Source of the DNA: Welwitschia mirabilis
Lineage: Eukaryota; Gnetophyta; Gnetopsida; Welwitschiales
Length of the DNA stretch: 64,000 nt
Assembly (NCBI GenBank): GCA_051453625.1
Contig: JBOZIK010000001.1
Location: 112,486,661 to 112,550,660, forward strand
Direction: 5' to 3'
Within the stretch, counting starts at the first letter, position 1; each line of letters opens with the position of its first letter. The position numbers were made by a program, and so were the translations under genes. The notes under the pieces are model-generated. The model searched no databases. It had not been told where the DNA came from and was given only the letters and a program-made list of their open reading frames with translations. Of the stretch, positions 22,010 through 34,323 are shown piece after piece.

Positions 22010-23060
22010 AGCTAGTATGTTTTAAAATAAAATATCAAGGTTAGTGGTCATGTGATTGTAACATGTAGAATCAAAGAGCCAAAAAGAGATACCTAGGGTA
22101 GTAGACATGGAAGATGAAAAATTGAAAGAAATGACCTATTTAAGAAGAGCCTCAATAACACTAATTATGATATAAGTAGAATCCTTAGTGGCAATAGTAG
22201 CAATAGGTGAAGTTCTAGGCTTTGAGATGGCACAAGATTTGAAGAATCCATCATGTGTCAAGGAGATCGAGTAGGATAATGTTGCAAGATATGTCCAAGA
22301 TTATGATAATATTTGCATTTTACAGTAGGACAACTATTAAAACTATGATCATTTTGATTAGAATTATTACTGGCAAAGCTTTAAATCTCTGATTAGATAA
22401 TCTAGAATGAGTGGTAGCAAGAGCTACTTCAAACTTAGAGGTTTTATTCAAATTAAGACACATATTCTCAAAAATGATTTCTTAAATGGTTACATTCAAG
22501 GTAGGTAACAGATTATGATGCAATAAACTAGTCCTAACAAGCTCATATTCTAGTTGAAGGGCCATTAAAACTTGAATGAGTTGCAGATGATATTCACTAA
22601 TTATGGCTTGAGATAATTAATTCTAGATAGGTTAAACTTGAGTAAGAAAGTAATTCATAGACTGATCAAGCTCTTGTTTGATATTATAAAGGAGAGTCGA
22701 TAACTAATAGTGGTGTGCCAAGCTAGTAGTCTGATACCATTTTGCCAAAAAATCCCAAATTTCTTTGGTAGTGTTATAACTAGTAAACTAAATGTAAATG
22801 GATGGTGTAGAGGAATTAAGAAGCCATGTAATGATTTGATGATTTTTACTATCCCAATCGTCATGTCTGTTAGCAAATTTGGTAGCAAATTCATCTTTTT
22901 CCTTTAATTGGTATAGTGATTGCACTAGTAACAATGCACCCTAGCTTATATCCAATTAAAAAACTTTTCATTACGAAGGCCCATAAATTGTAATTGATTC
23001 CATTCAAGGTTGTGGTAATGGACCTAATAATTTTAGCTTTGTCCATTTAAATTAAATCCA
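22010..23060 (-). pseudogene. Second copia element: gag and protease
   Basis: Gag on the minus strand: EIWDFLAKWYQTTSLAHHY and LLYNIKQELDQSMNYFL (about 22770-22640), typical of copia gag. A knuckle remnant CKYYHNLGHILQHYP follows (about 22320-22275), in which two of the cysteines have become tyrosine. Protease has WLFDSTCYNHMTTNL (about 22085-22040), where the D-S is kept and the following G is replaced. The frame has stops. Together with integrase and RT downstream this gives the full copia order. Confidence 0.8.
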
Positions 23061-23940
23061 AAAGACAAATACCTCTGATTCAGCAAAGAAGAAGCCAAAA
23101 GAAAGCAAACTCAAAATTGTAGAGATAAATACATTATGTAAATGACAAGAATCAACTATGAGAAGCAAGTAGCAAGGAGTAACGATCAAAGTAAGTGAGG
23201 CGAGCACTGATATAAAAGACACAGTAGAGGCTTTTGTAGGTATTTTTAACCTTTATAGGTGGTGCTGCTATGTGTTGATCAAGAGTTTGCATAGCTTTAT
23301 GGTTTTGCAAATGATGCTGGAGTACATGGCTAAGTCATTGAATTTGTTGAGAGCAATGTAAGTAGCCCTCCACTACTAGATTTGGATGTTGTAGTTAGAT
23401 AGGGTTTTGAAATGCTCTCCAAAATTATTCAAAGATGCATTCAAAACACGTTCTACTTCCTTTAAGATCAAATGCAGTTATTCCTACATCCTTCTTTGCT
23501 GATCCATTGCTCTAGATTATAGATCTTTCTTACATCGATTCCGACTCTAATAAGATGGCTAATTCACTTCTACTTTTTGCTAATGAAGTGAGCGAATGCT
23601 ATGATGCAGAGTTTCCTTTGTAGTAAGAGATAGAATTGAATGTCAAATCTAGCACTTCTTTAATCTCAGAGAAAATGGAAGAGTATTAGAAATGGAGCGT
23701 AATTAACAAGCATAGAGGAAGCATGAATAACTTAGAGTCTAATAGCTTCTAGTAGCATGGTAGGCTTAGCTTGCATCTGTGGAAAAGCAGTGGACATGAT
23801 GATAGATTTTACATAGAGAAAATACAATGGTTGAAACCTCTAGCCACAGAAATAGTACAAGCAAGATCTGACAGGGGTCCATCAGAGAAGCAGAGGTGCA
23901 ATGTGGTGGAAAGGCTAGCAGAAGGCACTGATATCATAGA
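23061..23940 (-). other. Leader region of second copia element
   Basis: About 0.9 kb between primer site and gag start with no recognised coding. The open frame at 23771-23989 on the plus strand runs through the primer site into the LTR and is a chance frame. Confidence 0.5.
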
Positions 23941-23953
23941 GGCTCTAATACCA
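23941..23953 (-). promoter_or_regulatory. Primer-binding site of second copia element
   Basis: GGCTCTAATACCA on the plus strand, i.e. TGGTATTAGAGCC on the minus strand, one base from the initiator tRNA-Met complement and directly against the LTR. Confidence 0.85.
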
Positions 23954-24120
23954 TGTAAGATTTTTTTGGAGGAATTTTTTGTGTCTTGATTAATCTCATA
24001 ACTATTACAGCAACCTTCTGTTATAAACTTTTGAAGTTTTCATAAAAGAAAATGATATGTTCTAGATCCTAAAATCAAGGTAATTAATTCTAGAATTAAG
24101 CAAATCACAAAATTCTAATA
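23954..24120 (-). repeat. 5' LTR of second copia element
   Basis: 167 bp, the same length and ends as 18727-18893. It is unusually short for a copia LTR. Confidence 0.85.
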
Positions 24121-26180
24121 AACTGCAAGAAGAAAATTTTAGTTTAAGAGAGAGAGTTAAATTTTTGAAACTAGAAAATGAATTTTTCAAAGATAATATT
24201 TCTTTTTAGAAGAGGTAATGTGATAGAGCAAAGGAGGAGGAGAAGTAGTTGAAGAAAAATTAATCTCTCATTTTGAATCTCAAAAGTTAGATGAGTCCTC
24301 TCTGCATAATGCTCATGCTCAAATCAAGGACTTAGAGCAAGAACTTAGAGAGAAGAGAGAGAAACTATAGCTTTCTCCTGTCAACAAAAAACAATTTTAG
24401 TTGGAACTACTAAAACGCATGACTCATAGTAAGAATTATGGTACTAAATACATCAAAATGCAATAATAATTCATTAATTTAATGCTTAATAACTTACCCC
24501 TCCTACTAAAAAAGGAAAATGCCAAGAAAATTGCTATGTATTTAAGAGGGATGCATGAAAAATATATGAAAATTCAAGAGGAAAATAATAAATACAAATG
24601 GAAATGGGCAGAAGCCTTAGAAAAAGTGCAGATCAAGCAGAAGAAAATTGAAATGCAAGAAAGAAGTATTGCTTTCTTTTAAGAAAAACTAAAGTCAACT
24701 TCTTCTTCTTCTTCTTTACTAATTGATTATTCTTCATTAGAATAGAGTTTAATAAAGATATTTAAGAATGAATTTTATCCAATCTTAGAAAGAATTCTAT
24801 AAACTTCTTTATGTTAAACACCTCTAGTGGTTAAAAGTCTTTCATGTATCAAATTTTGGATGTCCTCAAAGAAATCTTAATTTCTCCTAACCAGTTAGAC
24901 TTAATTAAAAAGCTCAAGAAGGAAAATAGCAGACTGCTTTATGAAAATAAACTTTTAGAAGTCTGACTGGAAAAGAAAATAGGATTTGGAAATGAGGAAT
25001 TGTAGGTACTAAAGAGCATGTATTTTATCCCTAAAAACTGTATGATTACTTTGATGATTATAAAAATGTTATAAATGAAATCATGCAAAAGACAAAAAAT
25101 GTATGGGAAAAAATCACTAAGGTATCCAACTAAGCCTTAGAGAAGGTAAATACTTCCAAAAATAAAGTAGTTAAAAGACAACATCAGATGGCAATGAGCA
25201 AGCTCCTCCATGTTTGTGACAGTTTCAAGAAAGATATTTTTCTTTTTATAGTTCTTGAGTAGGATTTAAATTTGCTGCAAAATCAAAGAAATCAGATTTT
25301 GGATTGTATGAGAATGCTTAGAAAAACCTTCACAAATATTTTTTCCAAAATGAAAGGAGGAGAAGGAATTTAAATTATCCTAGTTGGAAGTTATCCTGAA
25401 TTAAAGGAATCTAAAAAAACCCCTCCTACATAGCCTATGAAACTAAAGAAGATTCCAACTACTAAAAGTCTAAACAATCAAAAGGGGAGCCACCAAAGGT
25501 AGCTCAATCAGATCAAGGAAATATAAATTTAGATGATTTATCCATTTTGAGGAAGAAAATTAAGGCAATGAAGCAGTTGAAAGAAATGAAAAAGAATAGG
25601 CTAAATCAGAATCAGATATAGCTGAAAAGAAGAAAATAAAACATTAAAGGAAATAATATAAATTATTAGAGGACTAATAACTATCTGACTATGGGGAAAT
25701 CTTATAACTCAGGAATAGAGGTATATTTATGCTTTATTCTTATCAAAATTAATGAATAATATGTTAAAATATTAGTAATATGTTATGATATTATCATAAC
25801 ATATTATGTATTATTATAAGCTAACTTTGTAATGCAGGTTAGTTAGGTAGAGTCATGCTACAAAAAGGGAAAGCAGTTCATGCTACAAAAAGGGAAAGTG
25901 ATTGTAACAACTGGATAGGTGGTGCAAAAAATGATAACAAGATTACTACAACTAAACCTATAAATATTCATAATAGAAGAGGTAATAGCATCTTTTTGGG
26001 ATACTTGGGAAAGGGCTAGAAAGCATGTCTAAAACATGGATATCACTTTGGGAGCACTAAAAAATGATTTCCTAGCTATTGTACCTATTGTAAAAACATA
26101 GGAAGTGTCTAATTATCATACTTTCTTGATAGTAATGCAAGTTGTGTTATTCTAAAAAGGATCTTTTATTACTAAGTGTG
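24121..26180 (+). pseudogene. Unrecognised coiled-coil, gag-like coding remnant
   Basis: Plus-strand frames with coding character but many stops. 24122-24370 reads LQEENFSLRERVKFLKLENE and, later, AQIKDLEQELREKREKL. The open stretch 24482-24682 includes RGMHEKYMKIQEENNKYKWK, then KSTSSSSS. 25060-25370 reads NVWEKITKV and later QNQRNQILDCMRM. A lysine-rich stretch (SILRKKIKAMKQLKEMKK) lies near 25545. Further on, 26087-26130 reads YCTYCKNIGSV with a tyrosine where a knuckle's last cysteine would be. A long coil followed by one possible zinc knuckle resembles a retroelement gag, for example a SIRE-type copia, but the family is not recognised. A viral origin cannot be excluded or supported. The second copia element splits it from 18051-18726. 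Confidence 0.4.
25853..25899 (+). repeat. Short tandem duplication
   Basis: CATGCTACAAAAAGGGAAAG occurs twice, starting at about 25854 and 25879, separated by five bases. Confidence 0.8.
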
Positions 26181-29100
26181 TAACTTCAAAAGATTACATA
26201 CTGTCTTTTTCTTTCTCTTAATATTGATGTTAGCTAGAGTTAATATTAAGATAATGTATCAGTTAGGAATAATTGGTGCACATAATCTGATCATGTTTTT
26301 TTAATTTTATTTTCCCGTTTCTTGTAAATTATTATTTATAAGTAGAGTAACTATCGAAATACCTTTTTACCAATAATAGTCATTCTTGATAAAGTAGGTG
26401 TTCTCATGAAATAAGAAAAGTCTTTATTCAAGTTAAAAGTAAAAAAGCAAACTTCATATAAAAAAATTACTAATTATTAAAGTCTCTGTGTGGTAATTTA
26501 GTTTTCATGTTTTTCCAGTATTTTGGTAATATAATCATTTCTTGTTAAGTAATTTATTGAAATTAGTTAGCTATTTTTTAGTATTTTTAGTTAAATCGCA
26601 GACTTGTCATTTTATAAAAGCCACTAAATCAATAGTTCCCTTCAAAAGTGAATACATGGAAGTAGACGATTGGTTCCAAGCTTATAATGAAATCTTAAAT
26701 AAATCTTAGGGCATTAGCAAAAATAGGTAATAACTTTAATATTAGTAATTATAAATACTATGTAAAAAGAAATCTTGAAGATTTTCAAAACCATATGATG
26801 TAAGGAAGAATGATTCCATTAACAATTTAAGATAATTTATATGAACAATATTTGAGTTTTTAACAATGCTAAGAATAATGTAGTCTATTATATGGTATTA
26901 TTATCTTGTATAAAGCTCTATAAAATTAATTCATAAGAGTTATGGGAGAAATGCACAAAGATAACTCAAAAAATAAGAAAAAGAAAATTGAAGCCAAATT
27001 AACTAGAGTAAAAATTCAACAAAAAAATAATTTAAATAAAAAAGGTAATTTATTAATTAGATTGTACCTTCTATTATTTCAAATAACACTTACTAGAAAA
27101 CCTCATAAAGTACCACCATTAAAGTAGCACTACAAAAGCTATACTAGAGTTTGAAATCATTAGAATTTATTCTTCATTTTCAAAAAGAAGTTTATAAAAA
27201 AAAAGGAATTTCTATTTTTTTGATAGAAGTAAAAGATTATCTAGCATGAGATTAAGTAGAATATTATATTCTTAAAATCAAATTATAGAGTAATTACACT
27301 AAGTCAACCTAACCAAAAGAAGGGAAAAAAAGAGAAAAAGAAAGAATTAAAGAAAGAAAGAGATAATAGAAATACTAAAAACTTAAAGAAGTTATAACAA
27401 TAAATATAATGATTAGACATGACTAAGAAAATTGAAATGTAGATGCTATATCAAAAAAGAAAAGAAATAAAAAGAATTTAAAACATTGAATAATTACTCA
27501 CTAAGTAGTTATGTTGTGATAAATTTGTTTTGTTAAACTATATTTAATTAACAAAACTTACCCAATGACTTCCCATTATCATATAGAAAATGATATTATG
27601 GAACCACCGTAATCCTTTTCTTAACCATCATAAAAGTGAAAATGGATGTTATGAAAACATTAGAACGTTTACTAAAATTACATTGAAAGAAAAATACTAA
27701 GAATCAATAAGAAATATAGAAAAAGTAAAAGATATGTTTCTCATAAGAAGTAAAATTATCAGGCATAGAAGCTCCTTAGGTTTTATGATAATTCATACCT
27801 TTGTAACTAATGCATAAGTAATAATTCATAAGGAGGTATAATAACAAGTATATAATTTCCATAGTTGTTATAGCTAAAGTCACAATCCTATAATCTAAAT
27901 ACAAGTAAAATAACAAATCCATATAACATGATAATAACACTTAAAGTATCAAGCATGGATAATACATAGAATTTACTATACTATTTAGCTAAATGATTTA
28001 ATGCAATCAAGTACTCTAGTAATATATCATACCAATATAGATCCTATAAAATAATTTTTTAGAAATTAGTTATTATTAATTTCTATTATAATTATTAATT
28101 TATCTATTATATCTTAATATATAAAAATATTATTTATTGATTCAACCAACACAAGAAAATCCAAAACACAATAAAAAAACAACATGATATCAATTAAGAA
28201 AAAGAACAACATAAAAATCTTTGTATTTTATGTGATTCTTAATCATGATAATAGTGCTTGAACTATCTATACAAGATCTTTATACATCTTTTAAATAATT
28301 ACATCATCATTAGAGATTTAAATCAAGCAATGGAGTCTCACAATGATTATATCTTAGTATCAAGCTATGAAGTAGTAGAATTTTATAAATTCCTTTAAGT
28401 ATTTCTTTTCAACAATATTCCTCTTCATGAACCTTGTCTTATATTAAGAACTCTTCATAGAAAAATTGATATAATATTCTCTCATACTAAAAGATGTATA
28501 GTAATCCCAGTATTGTCTAATTTATTCACCCTAGGATCCTCCTCCAAATTTAACTCTAATCAACATTCTATCCTTGTAAATTATAAAAATCTTCTTGCTC
28601 ATTACCACATATTTCAAATTAAGCCCTAGATAAAGGACCTTCAAGTTCATCCTTTTGGTTAAAATTTTTTGAAATGTTCTAATCAATAATACTATATTAT
28701 TTATATTGCTTTAAAAACTAAAAATCTTAAGAAGGGCTCTTAAAATTTAAAGGAATGTAAGTTAGCATTAACTTTAGCTATGTAAATTAGAAGTTGTAAT
28801 GGCTTTAATAATAGACTAAAAGAATAATGAAAAATATATATACTTCCTAACACATAAAGTTATTTTCTATACCCTTATATAATATAAAATGAAAATAAAA
28901 ATCATACCAAAAAGAAAAAACAATCTCATATCAAATGGATTTCTAAAAACGATAAGAACATAAAATTCCTTTTTAAACAACTAATGCTCATTGATTTATT
29001 GGTTTCACTAGAATTAAAGACTTTAGTATCAGTAGTGAAACATTATAGTGTATAATTGTTTAATTAATTTTTTTATTAATCTTTTTTAATAATATTGAGT

Positions 29101-29682
29101 AGAATTTAAGATTAAGTTCTATTTAGAACTTTTTTGTATGTTTAGATATTATTCAAAAAAATAGACAATATAACTGTTTCTTCTGGAATTAATTATAGCT
29201 AATTTTGGTTTGTAAGTAATACTGATTTCATACTTTTGTGTTTTATATTTATTTTTAGTTTTATATCACATTAAGATATCCTATATATGGTTGATGAAAT
29301 GTAAACTTAGATATCGGATTAATATAATTCTTAACCAATATAATAGGAGGTTATAACTCTTTCACTTCATTCTAACTAGATATTCATCTAACATCTAAAC
29401 ATGGACTAGTTTTACTTTGAGTTTGAAATTATAACAAATATGGCTTGAATAAGTACATTGGCTTAAACATCACCTTAATATACCACTGAATACATGATAA
29501 GTGAGATGGATTCATCTTTACAAGTAATGCTTACTTCCTTAAAACATTTCAAGATGATATAACATAGTCCTTTAACATCGAGGGCTTAGGATATTAAGTC
29601 GAAGTACGTTCATAATAGGAGATTAGTGATTTAAAAAAATGCACTGTAACCCATCTTAATGACAAAATTCAAATATGGATAT
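26181..29682. other. AT-rich region, mostly without signal
   Basis: 26600-27130 has weak plus-strand coding character (for example SEYMEVDDWFQAYNEILN near 26645 and an open stretch 26942-27127 rich in lysine) that may belong to the remnant at 24121. From 27130 to 29682 I see nothing on either strand. Confidence 0.4.
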
Positions 29683-31719
29683 TGTGATGGAATCCATCAA
29701 ACACTGATTCAATTGAGCAAAAATTCCCCAAACCACAAATAAATTTTAGATCATGAAATAAATAGTGTCTACAAAAGTCTATTCTTAACACTCCATCTAC
29801 AAAATTTTGTTTTTAGACTATCTCCAATGCTCTATCTGCAAAAGTCTATTTTCAATGATCTATTTGCAAAAGTCTATTTTTAATACTCTATCTGTATAGG
29901 GGTGTTTTTAGTTTATCTTCAATCCTCTATTTGCAAAAGTTTATTCTTAGTTCATCTTTAATACTCTATCTACAAAAGCCTATCTTCAATACTCTATCTA
30001 CAAAATTCTATCTTCAATGATTTATATGTAAAAGTTTATTTTCAATAATACATTTGTAAAAGTCCATTTCTAGTTTGTCCTGAATGTTTGATCTACAAAA
30101 CTTTATCTTGTCTACAAAATTCATTTTTTAGTCTATCTTTAGTATTCTATTTATGAAATCCATCTTTGGTACTTTGTCTCTAAAACTTCATCTCCAGCAC
30201 TTCATCTATGAAACTTTGTCTCTAGTACTTCATTTGTAAAGCTCTGTCTATAGGACTTCATTTACAAAACTCCATCTTCATTATTTCATCTACAAAACTT
30301 TGTCTTTAACACTTCATCTATGAAACTCTATCTCTAGTACTTCTTTCGTAGAACTCTATCTCTAGAACTTCATCTGCAAAAGCTCATATTCTATTCATAA
30401 AACCTCATTTCTAGCATTCTATCTATGAAAATCTACATATGTAACTTGGTTACAAAAGTCTATCTTTAAAAAGATGTCTTTGAAACTCTATCTTTAAAAT
30501 AGTTACACTGTTAATCCATAAAAATGGGAAGGATAGCCTTACTTGACCTCTTCCATGATTCTATCATAGTCCACCTATCCCTATTTTCTCTAGGGTCTAA
30601 TCCCAATAATTCCCACATATCCCATCCTTTTCTTAACCTCTCAATCATCTTCTCCCATTATAACTTCATCCCTAATGCTTGAGAAATGATAACTTAAAGG
30701 AAGCATTCAGCCATTAAAAGGGAGCAAGTCTACTAGTTTCTAGCAAGTTTTTTTTCAACCAAGAATCAAGTTCAACCATCACTGCAACTTTAGGAGCCAA
30801 AGGTTTCCTTGGACATCAACCTTAAAGCAACTTGAGTCTTATAAGTTCACTCTCTACAAGTCAATAAAATCATCCTCTCTCTATTTCTTAGTATATCTGA
30901 TGCATTTCTAGTTTTTCCTTAATGATTTTATGAATTAAATATGTCATTTAGAGCTTTTAAAATATTTCATCATCATTTTGAAGGTTCTGCATGTTAATAC
31001 TCATTATTCTGTCTTATAAATAGTTTTATTTAGTTTACTAGATTGCTTTATAAGGCCTATTTAATCATTTAATATACTAAAATAGTTGTGTCTTACTTAC
31101 TAATTATTATTTCCTCATCAATTAAATAATACTATGCTCTTCTAATCTGTCTATGAAACTATTATAGTTTATCTGTGAACTATTTCGGTTTGTCTATAGA
31201 ACTATTCTAGTTTTTTATTAGATAGTTTAGCTCATCTACAAAGTGATTTTCATTGTCAATTCAAATTATTTTAGAACTAAAGTTGAAATATTTTAGTTTC
31301 TATGTCATGCTATAATGTCTTTTAAGATTATTTGATGCATCTATTAGAATTTTTATCTATTTCTATCTATAAAACAATCTTATTTTGTCTACAGAATTAT
31401 GAAGTTTCATGTATACAATCTTTAGTCAGTTTTTTTAATCAATTTTTTGTTATTTTTATTATCATAATATCTTAAATTCCTATCTCATTCATGAATAAAA
31501 TCATAAATCATTCTAGCATTATCTAAGTGTACTCTTTTTACAAAGCATCCCTTTATAATTTTTACTTTCTAAAAGAGAAATTAAAGTTTTTCCCTTCCTC
31601 AAACAGTGCTAACTTTTGTTTCCAATATTCTATTAATTTAAATTATAAAAATTCACTTATCAACCTTTCAGATTATCTAAGTCAAGTCATTAGGAAAGTT
31701 ATCACAAATTATAACGACA
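29683..31719 (+). repeat. 5' LTR of the Tat/Ogre-type element
   Basis: Starts TGTGATGGAATCCATCAA and ends ATAACGACA. The first third is a degenerate tandem array. From 30500 to 31719 it is colinear with 42560-44161. The open frame 31527-31757 lies inside it and is a chance frame. Confidence 0.8.
29760..30470 (+). repeat. 28-bp degenerate tandem array in the 5' LTR
   Basis: About 25 units of 28 bp. The clearest block is 30190-30385, with unit AGCACTTCATCTATGAAACT plus eight more bases. Units closer to the LTR start share the related form CTCTATCTGCAAAAGTCTA. The partner array is at 41870-42540. Confidence 0.85.
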
Positions 31720-31720
31720 A

Positions 31721-31742
31721 TTTTGGCATATCTAGTGGGATC
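31721..31742 (+). promoter_or_regulatory. Primer-binding-site-like sequence of the gypsy element
   Basis: TTTTGGCATATCTAGTGGG immediately after the LTR end resembles a plant gypsy primer site of the TTTTGGCACGCCCAGTGGG kind with CG and CC steps decayed. I do not assign a tRNA. Confidence 0.5.
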
Positions 31743-31769
31743 GACTTCATGATTTAATCTTGATTAGCA

Positions 31770-33120
31770 ATCATGCACACCTAAAAGAACATGTTGTTTA
31801 AACAAGATTATAAGAAGATCTTAGAAAAGTATAAAGAATATTAGACAATCCTTTTAGAATCTTTGGACCAACATGATGTTATAGAAGTAAAAAAAGAACT
31901 TGATATGTATCTAAATAATGAAGAATATAGTAATAGAGAAAGTTAGAAAGAGGCAAGAGGTAGAAACAATGGTGAAGATTTTAACGAAGATAAAATAAAA
32001 GAATATTAATAACTAAAACTTATTTTGTTGAAAAAACGTAGATTACTAAAAAATCTTACTAAAGAAACCTCTTTCCTCCCTAAGGTAGAAACAAGAAAAA
32101 ATGACAACAAAGGTAAAACCTTAAAAGGGTAGGGCCATCTATAGTAAATGGAGCTATATACTTGAGTGACATTCTACAAATTTTGAAATCCTTAAAGGAG
32201 TATTTGACCCAATTTAATCCATGTACTAACCTTGACATTATAAGAACCCCTATTCATCCATCAATTCTTATAAGATGATTAGTCCCATCTGAGATCCTAG
32301 AATTTAAAAAGTTCATGGGTGTAGAGGACCCTAAAATCCATATAAGAAACTTTAAGCACACCTATAGCTTACATTGTATCAATGTAAATAGTACTTGTCA
32401 TCTTTTCTATAGATCTTGAAGCAAGTATAACCTAGAATGGTATCATTTTCTACTTCTAAGATCAATCTAAAGCTTAAAAGATCTCTTTGAAGCATTTGTT
32501 AAGAAATATATCATAGACATCACCCATTACATATATTTAGAAAATTTAACTAATTTGAAACAAGAATTTAAAGATAACATTACAAGTTACACTCAATGAT
32601 AAAAAGTTACAGCTTTGTAACTAGAATATGTCATCTCAGATAAAGATATGGTAGGCTTATTCACTAAGTCATGTATCCCTTTTATCTTTGAAAATTATTA
32701 TAACCTTAAATACATATTCTAATACATCCTTGAGAAAAAGAGAAATATAAAACTAGACTCAACAATATTTATTACTAACAAAACCCTTGAAATATTCAAA
32801 AACCCTCTTCTAACTTAAGAAACTTCTACCTCTCAAGTAAACACTTAAAGTGCTATGATCAATTCAATAGATAATGTCATACAATCATGATGATAGCAAA
32901 GGAAAAATCCTTAATATAAGAATAAATAATCTAATCAAACAAATAAAATTTATTGTAAATATTACAAAAAACATAACATCAGGCTAAAATCAACTCCATC
33001 CAAGTAGCTAAACATTATCTTAAGTCATTGAAAAAATGAGAATGCTACAAGAAAGAATTTGAAGAGATGGCAAATGAAGTAGTCCAATCTAAATCCCAAG
33101 TGGTCGTAGCCTAAGAGAAA
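31770..33120 (+). pseudogene. Tat/Ogre-type gag
   Basis: The best region is 32285-32610, reading EILEFKKFMGVEDPKIHIRN, later LEWYHFL, SLKDLFEAFVKKYI and TNLKQEFKDNITSYTQ. This is the retrotransposon gag pattern (FdkfnGtgDP..hi..f, W...eaF...) of Tat-lineage elements. An acidic, lysine-rich part precedes it. No convincing zinc knuckle remains. Multiple stops. Confidence 0.75.
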
Positions 33121-33124
33121 AGTT

Positions 33125-33700
33125 CTGACATAATATTCAAGCTAAGTGAAGTTTTTTTTATGCCAAAGAAACTCATTATTATAGAGGAATCACCATATAT
33201 CACAACATAAATTAAATCATATAAAGTCAAAATATCATTTATTAATTGTAGTACCAAACTCCACATAATCATAAATGACTATCTAAAAGCACTTGGAAAA
33301 CAAAACAAATTCAACATGAGTAACATTGTCTTGCTCTGTGAATTTAATGACAAAGAAATCACCCTCAATCAAAACTATTGCATTGGATGTGCACATAGGT
33401 GATATCAAAAATAAAATTAAGTTTTATATCATTGAAAATTTAAATTTATTTAATTTATTATTAAGACAACCTTGGATATACAACACTAAGGTATTCATAT
33501 CATTAGCAAATCAAAAAGTAAAATTCCATGGTTTGTCTTTAGAAGTTATACTTAAAAGATGTGTTATAGTCACTGTTACCTGAAAACAAGAGGACAATAC
33601 TACAATGAAAGGATTTTTAGAAAAGGAAAACCCCTTAATTCCCTTATTTTAAATCCATGAAGATAAATTTAAGCCACATAAATTCAAGTTCATCAAAATC
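33125..33700 (+). pseudogene. Tat/Ogre-type aspartic protease
   Basis: The open stretch 33326-33583 includes IKTIALDVHIGDIKNKIKFY and FNLLLRQPWIYNTKVFISLA, which match the C-terminal half of Ogre-type protease (the conserved LLGRPWI motif has become LLRQPWI). The active-site region upstream, around 33240, reads FINCSTKLHI, so the catalytic D-S/T-G is destroyed. About 0.6 kb downstream the element sequence becomes unreadable. Confidence 0.75.
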
Positions 33701-34300
33701 ATTAATGTCCAAATCTTGGATGGGTTATCATTTCCATGATCAATAAAAATAGAAAAATTTTCAAAAAAGTAAAACCATGTATAGTAGCACTGTATATATT
33801 TTCAAAGTTTAAATAGTATAAATGTATATGTTAGGATCCATTTTTCCACTATTATATAGGAAAATAAAAAATCCTTAACTACCTCAAAAACATTTCTTAT
33901 CCTTCATAATGAAAAGAAGAGGAAGCTCTCTGACTATCACAAGAATTTTACCTAAGCCCTAAACATAACATAACAGAAAATAAAATTTCCTCTTAGCCAA
34001 GAGACTATTAATCTTAGTCTTCCATTCTTTTGAAAGCAATATCTTCATAGACTTATTTCAAATCTAGAAATAAAAACATTAAAAAATTAAAAAAAAAAAC
34101 AATTGAAGCTTAGACTCGTATATATATAAGTACGCTAGATGAAATTCATCATGCTTATCTTCATTAACATTAATCAAAGGCAACAATATTTTTAGATAAA
34201 AAATATTCAAGAATAGGTGGTAGGCATAGCATCACTTTTTCAAAACATCTACTTTCTTACATAGGTCTGAATTTTCTCCAGTGCTATGGTCTTTTTCAAT
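33701..34300. other. Unassigned part of the 4-kb block between protease and RT
   Basis: AT-rich, no frame on either strand. The junction between gypsy sequence and the inserted or extra block must lie somewhere here; I see no terminal repeat marking it. Confidence 0.35.
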
Positions 34301-34323
34301 AGAAAATAACCTAAATTAGATAA

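Larger units (their letters stand above)
18727..24120 (-). mobile_element. Second Ty1/copia element, structurally complete, minus strand
   Basis: 5.4 kb bounded by two 167-bp LTRs (18727-18893 and 23954-24120), with a polypurine tract inside the left LTR and an initiator tRNA-Met primer site inside the right one. Order on the minus strand: leader, gag, protease, integrase, RT, RNase H. LTR identity by hand is roughly 85%, so the element is old. The 5-bp flanks are AATTA (18722-18726) and AACTG (24121-24125), which could be one target duplication changed by two transitions. A GA repeat with a gap lies between protease and integrase. Confidence 0.85.

Noticed and set aside
24121-27130. Endogenous pararetrovirus (caulimovirid) copy
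   Set aside because: Coiled coils and a possible zinc knuckle are compatible, but I found no RT, protease or movement-protein motif on the plus strand here. Not supported.
31527-31757. 76-codon plus-strand frame
   Set aside because: It lies inside the gypsy LTR and crosses its end; the partner LTR does not keep it open.
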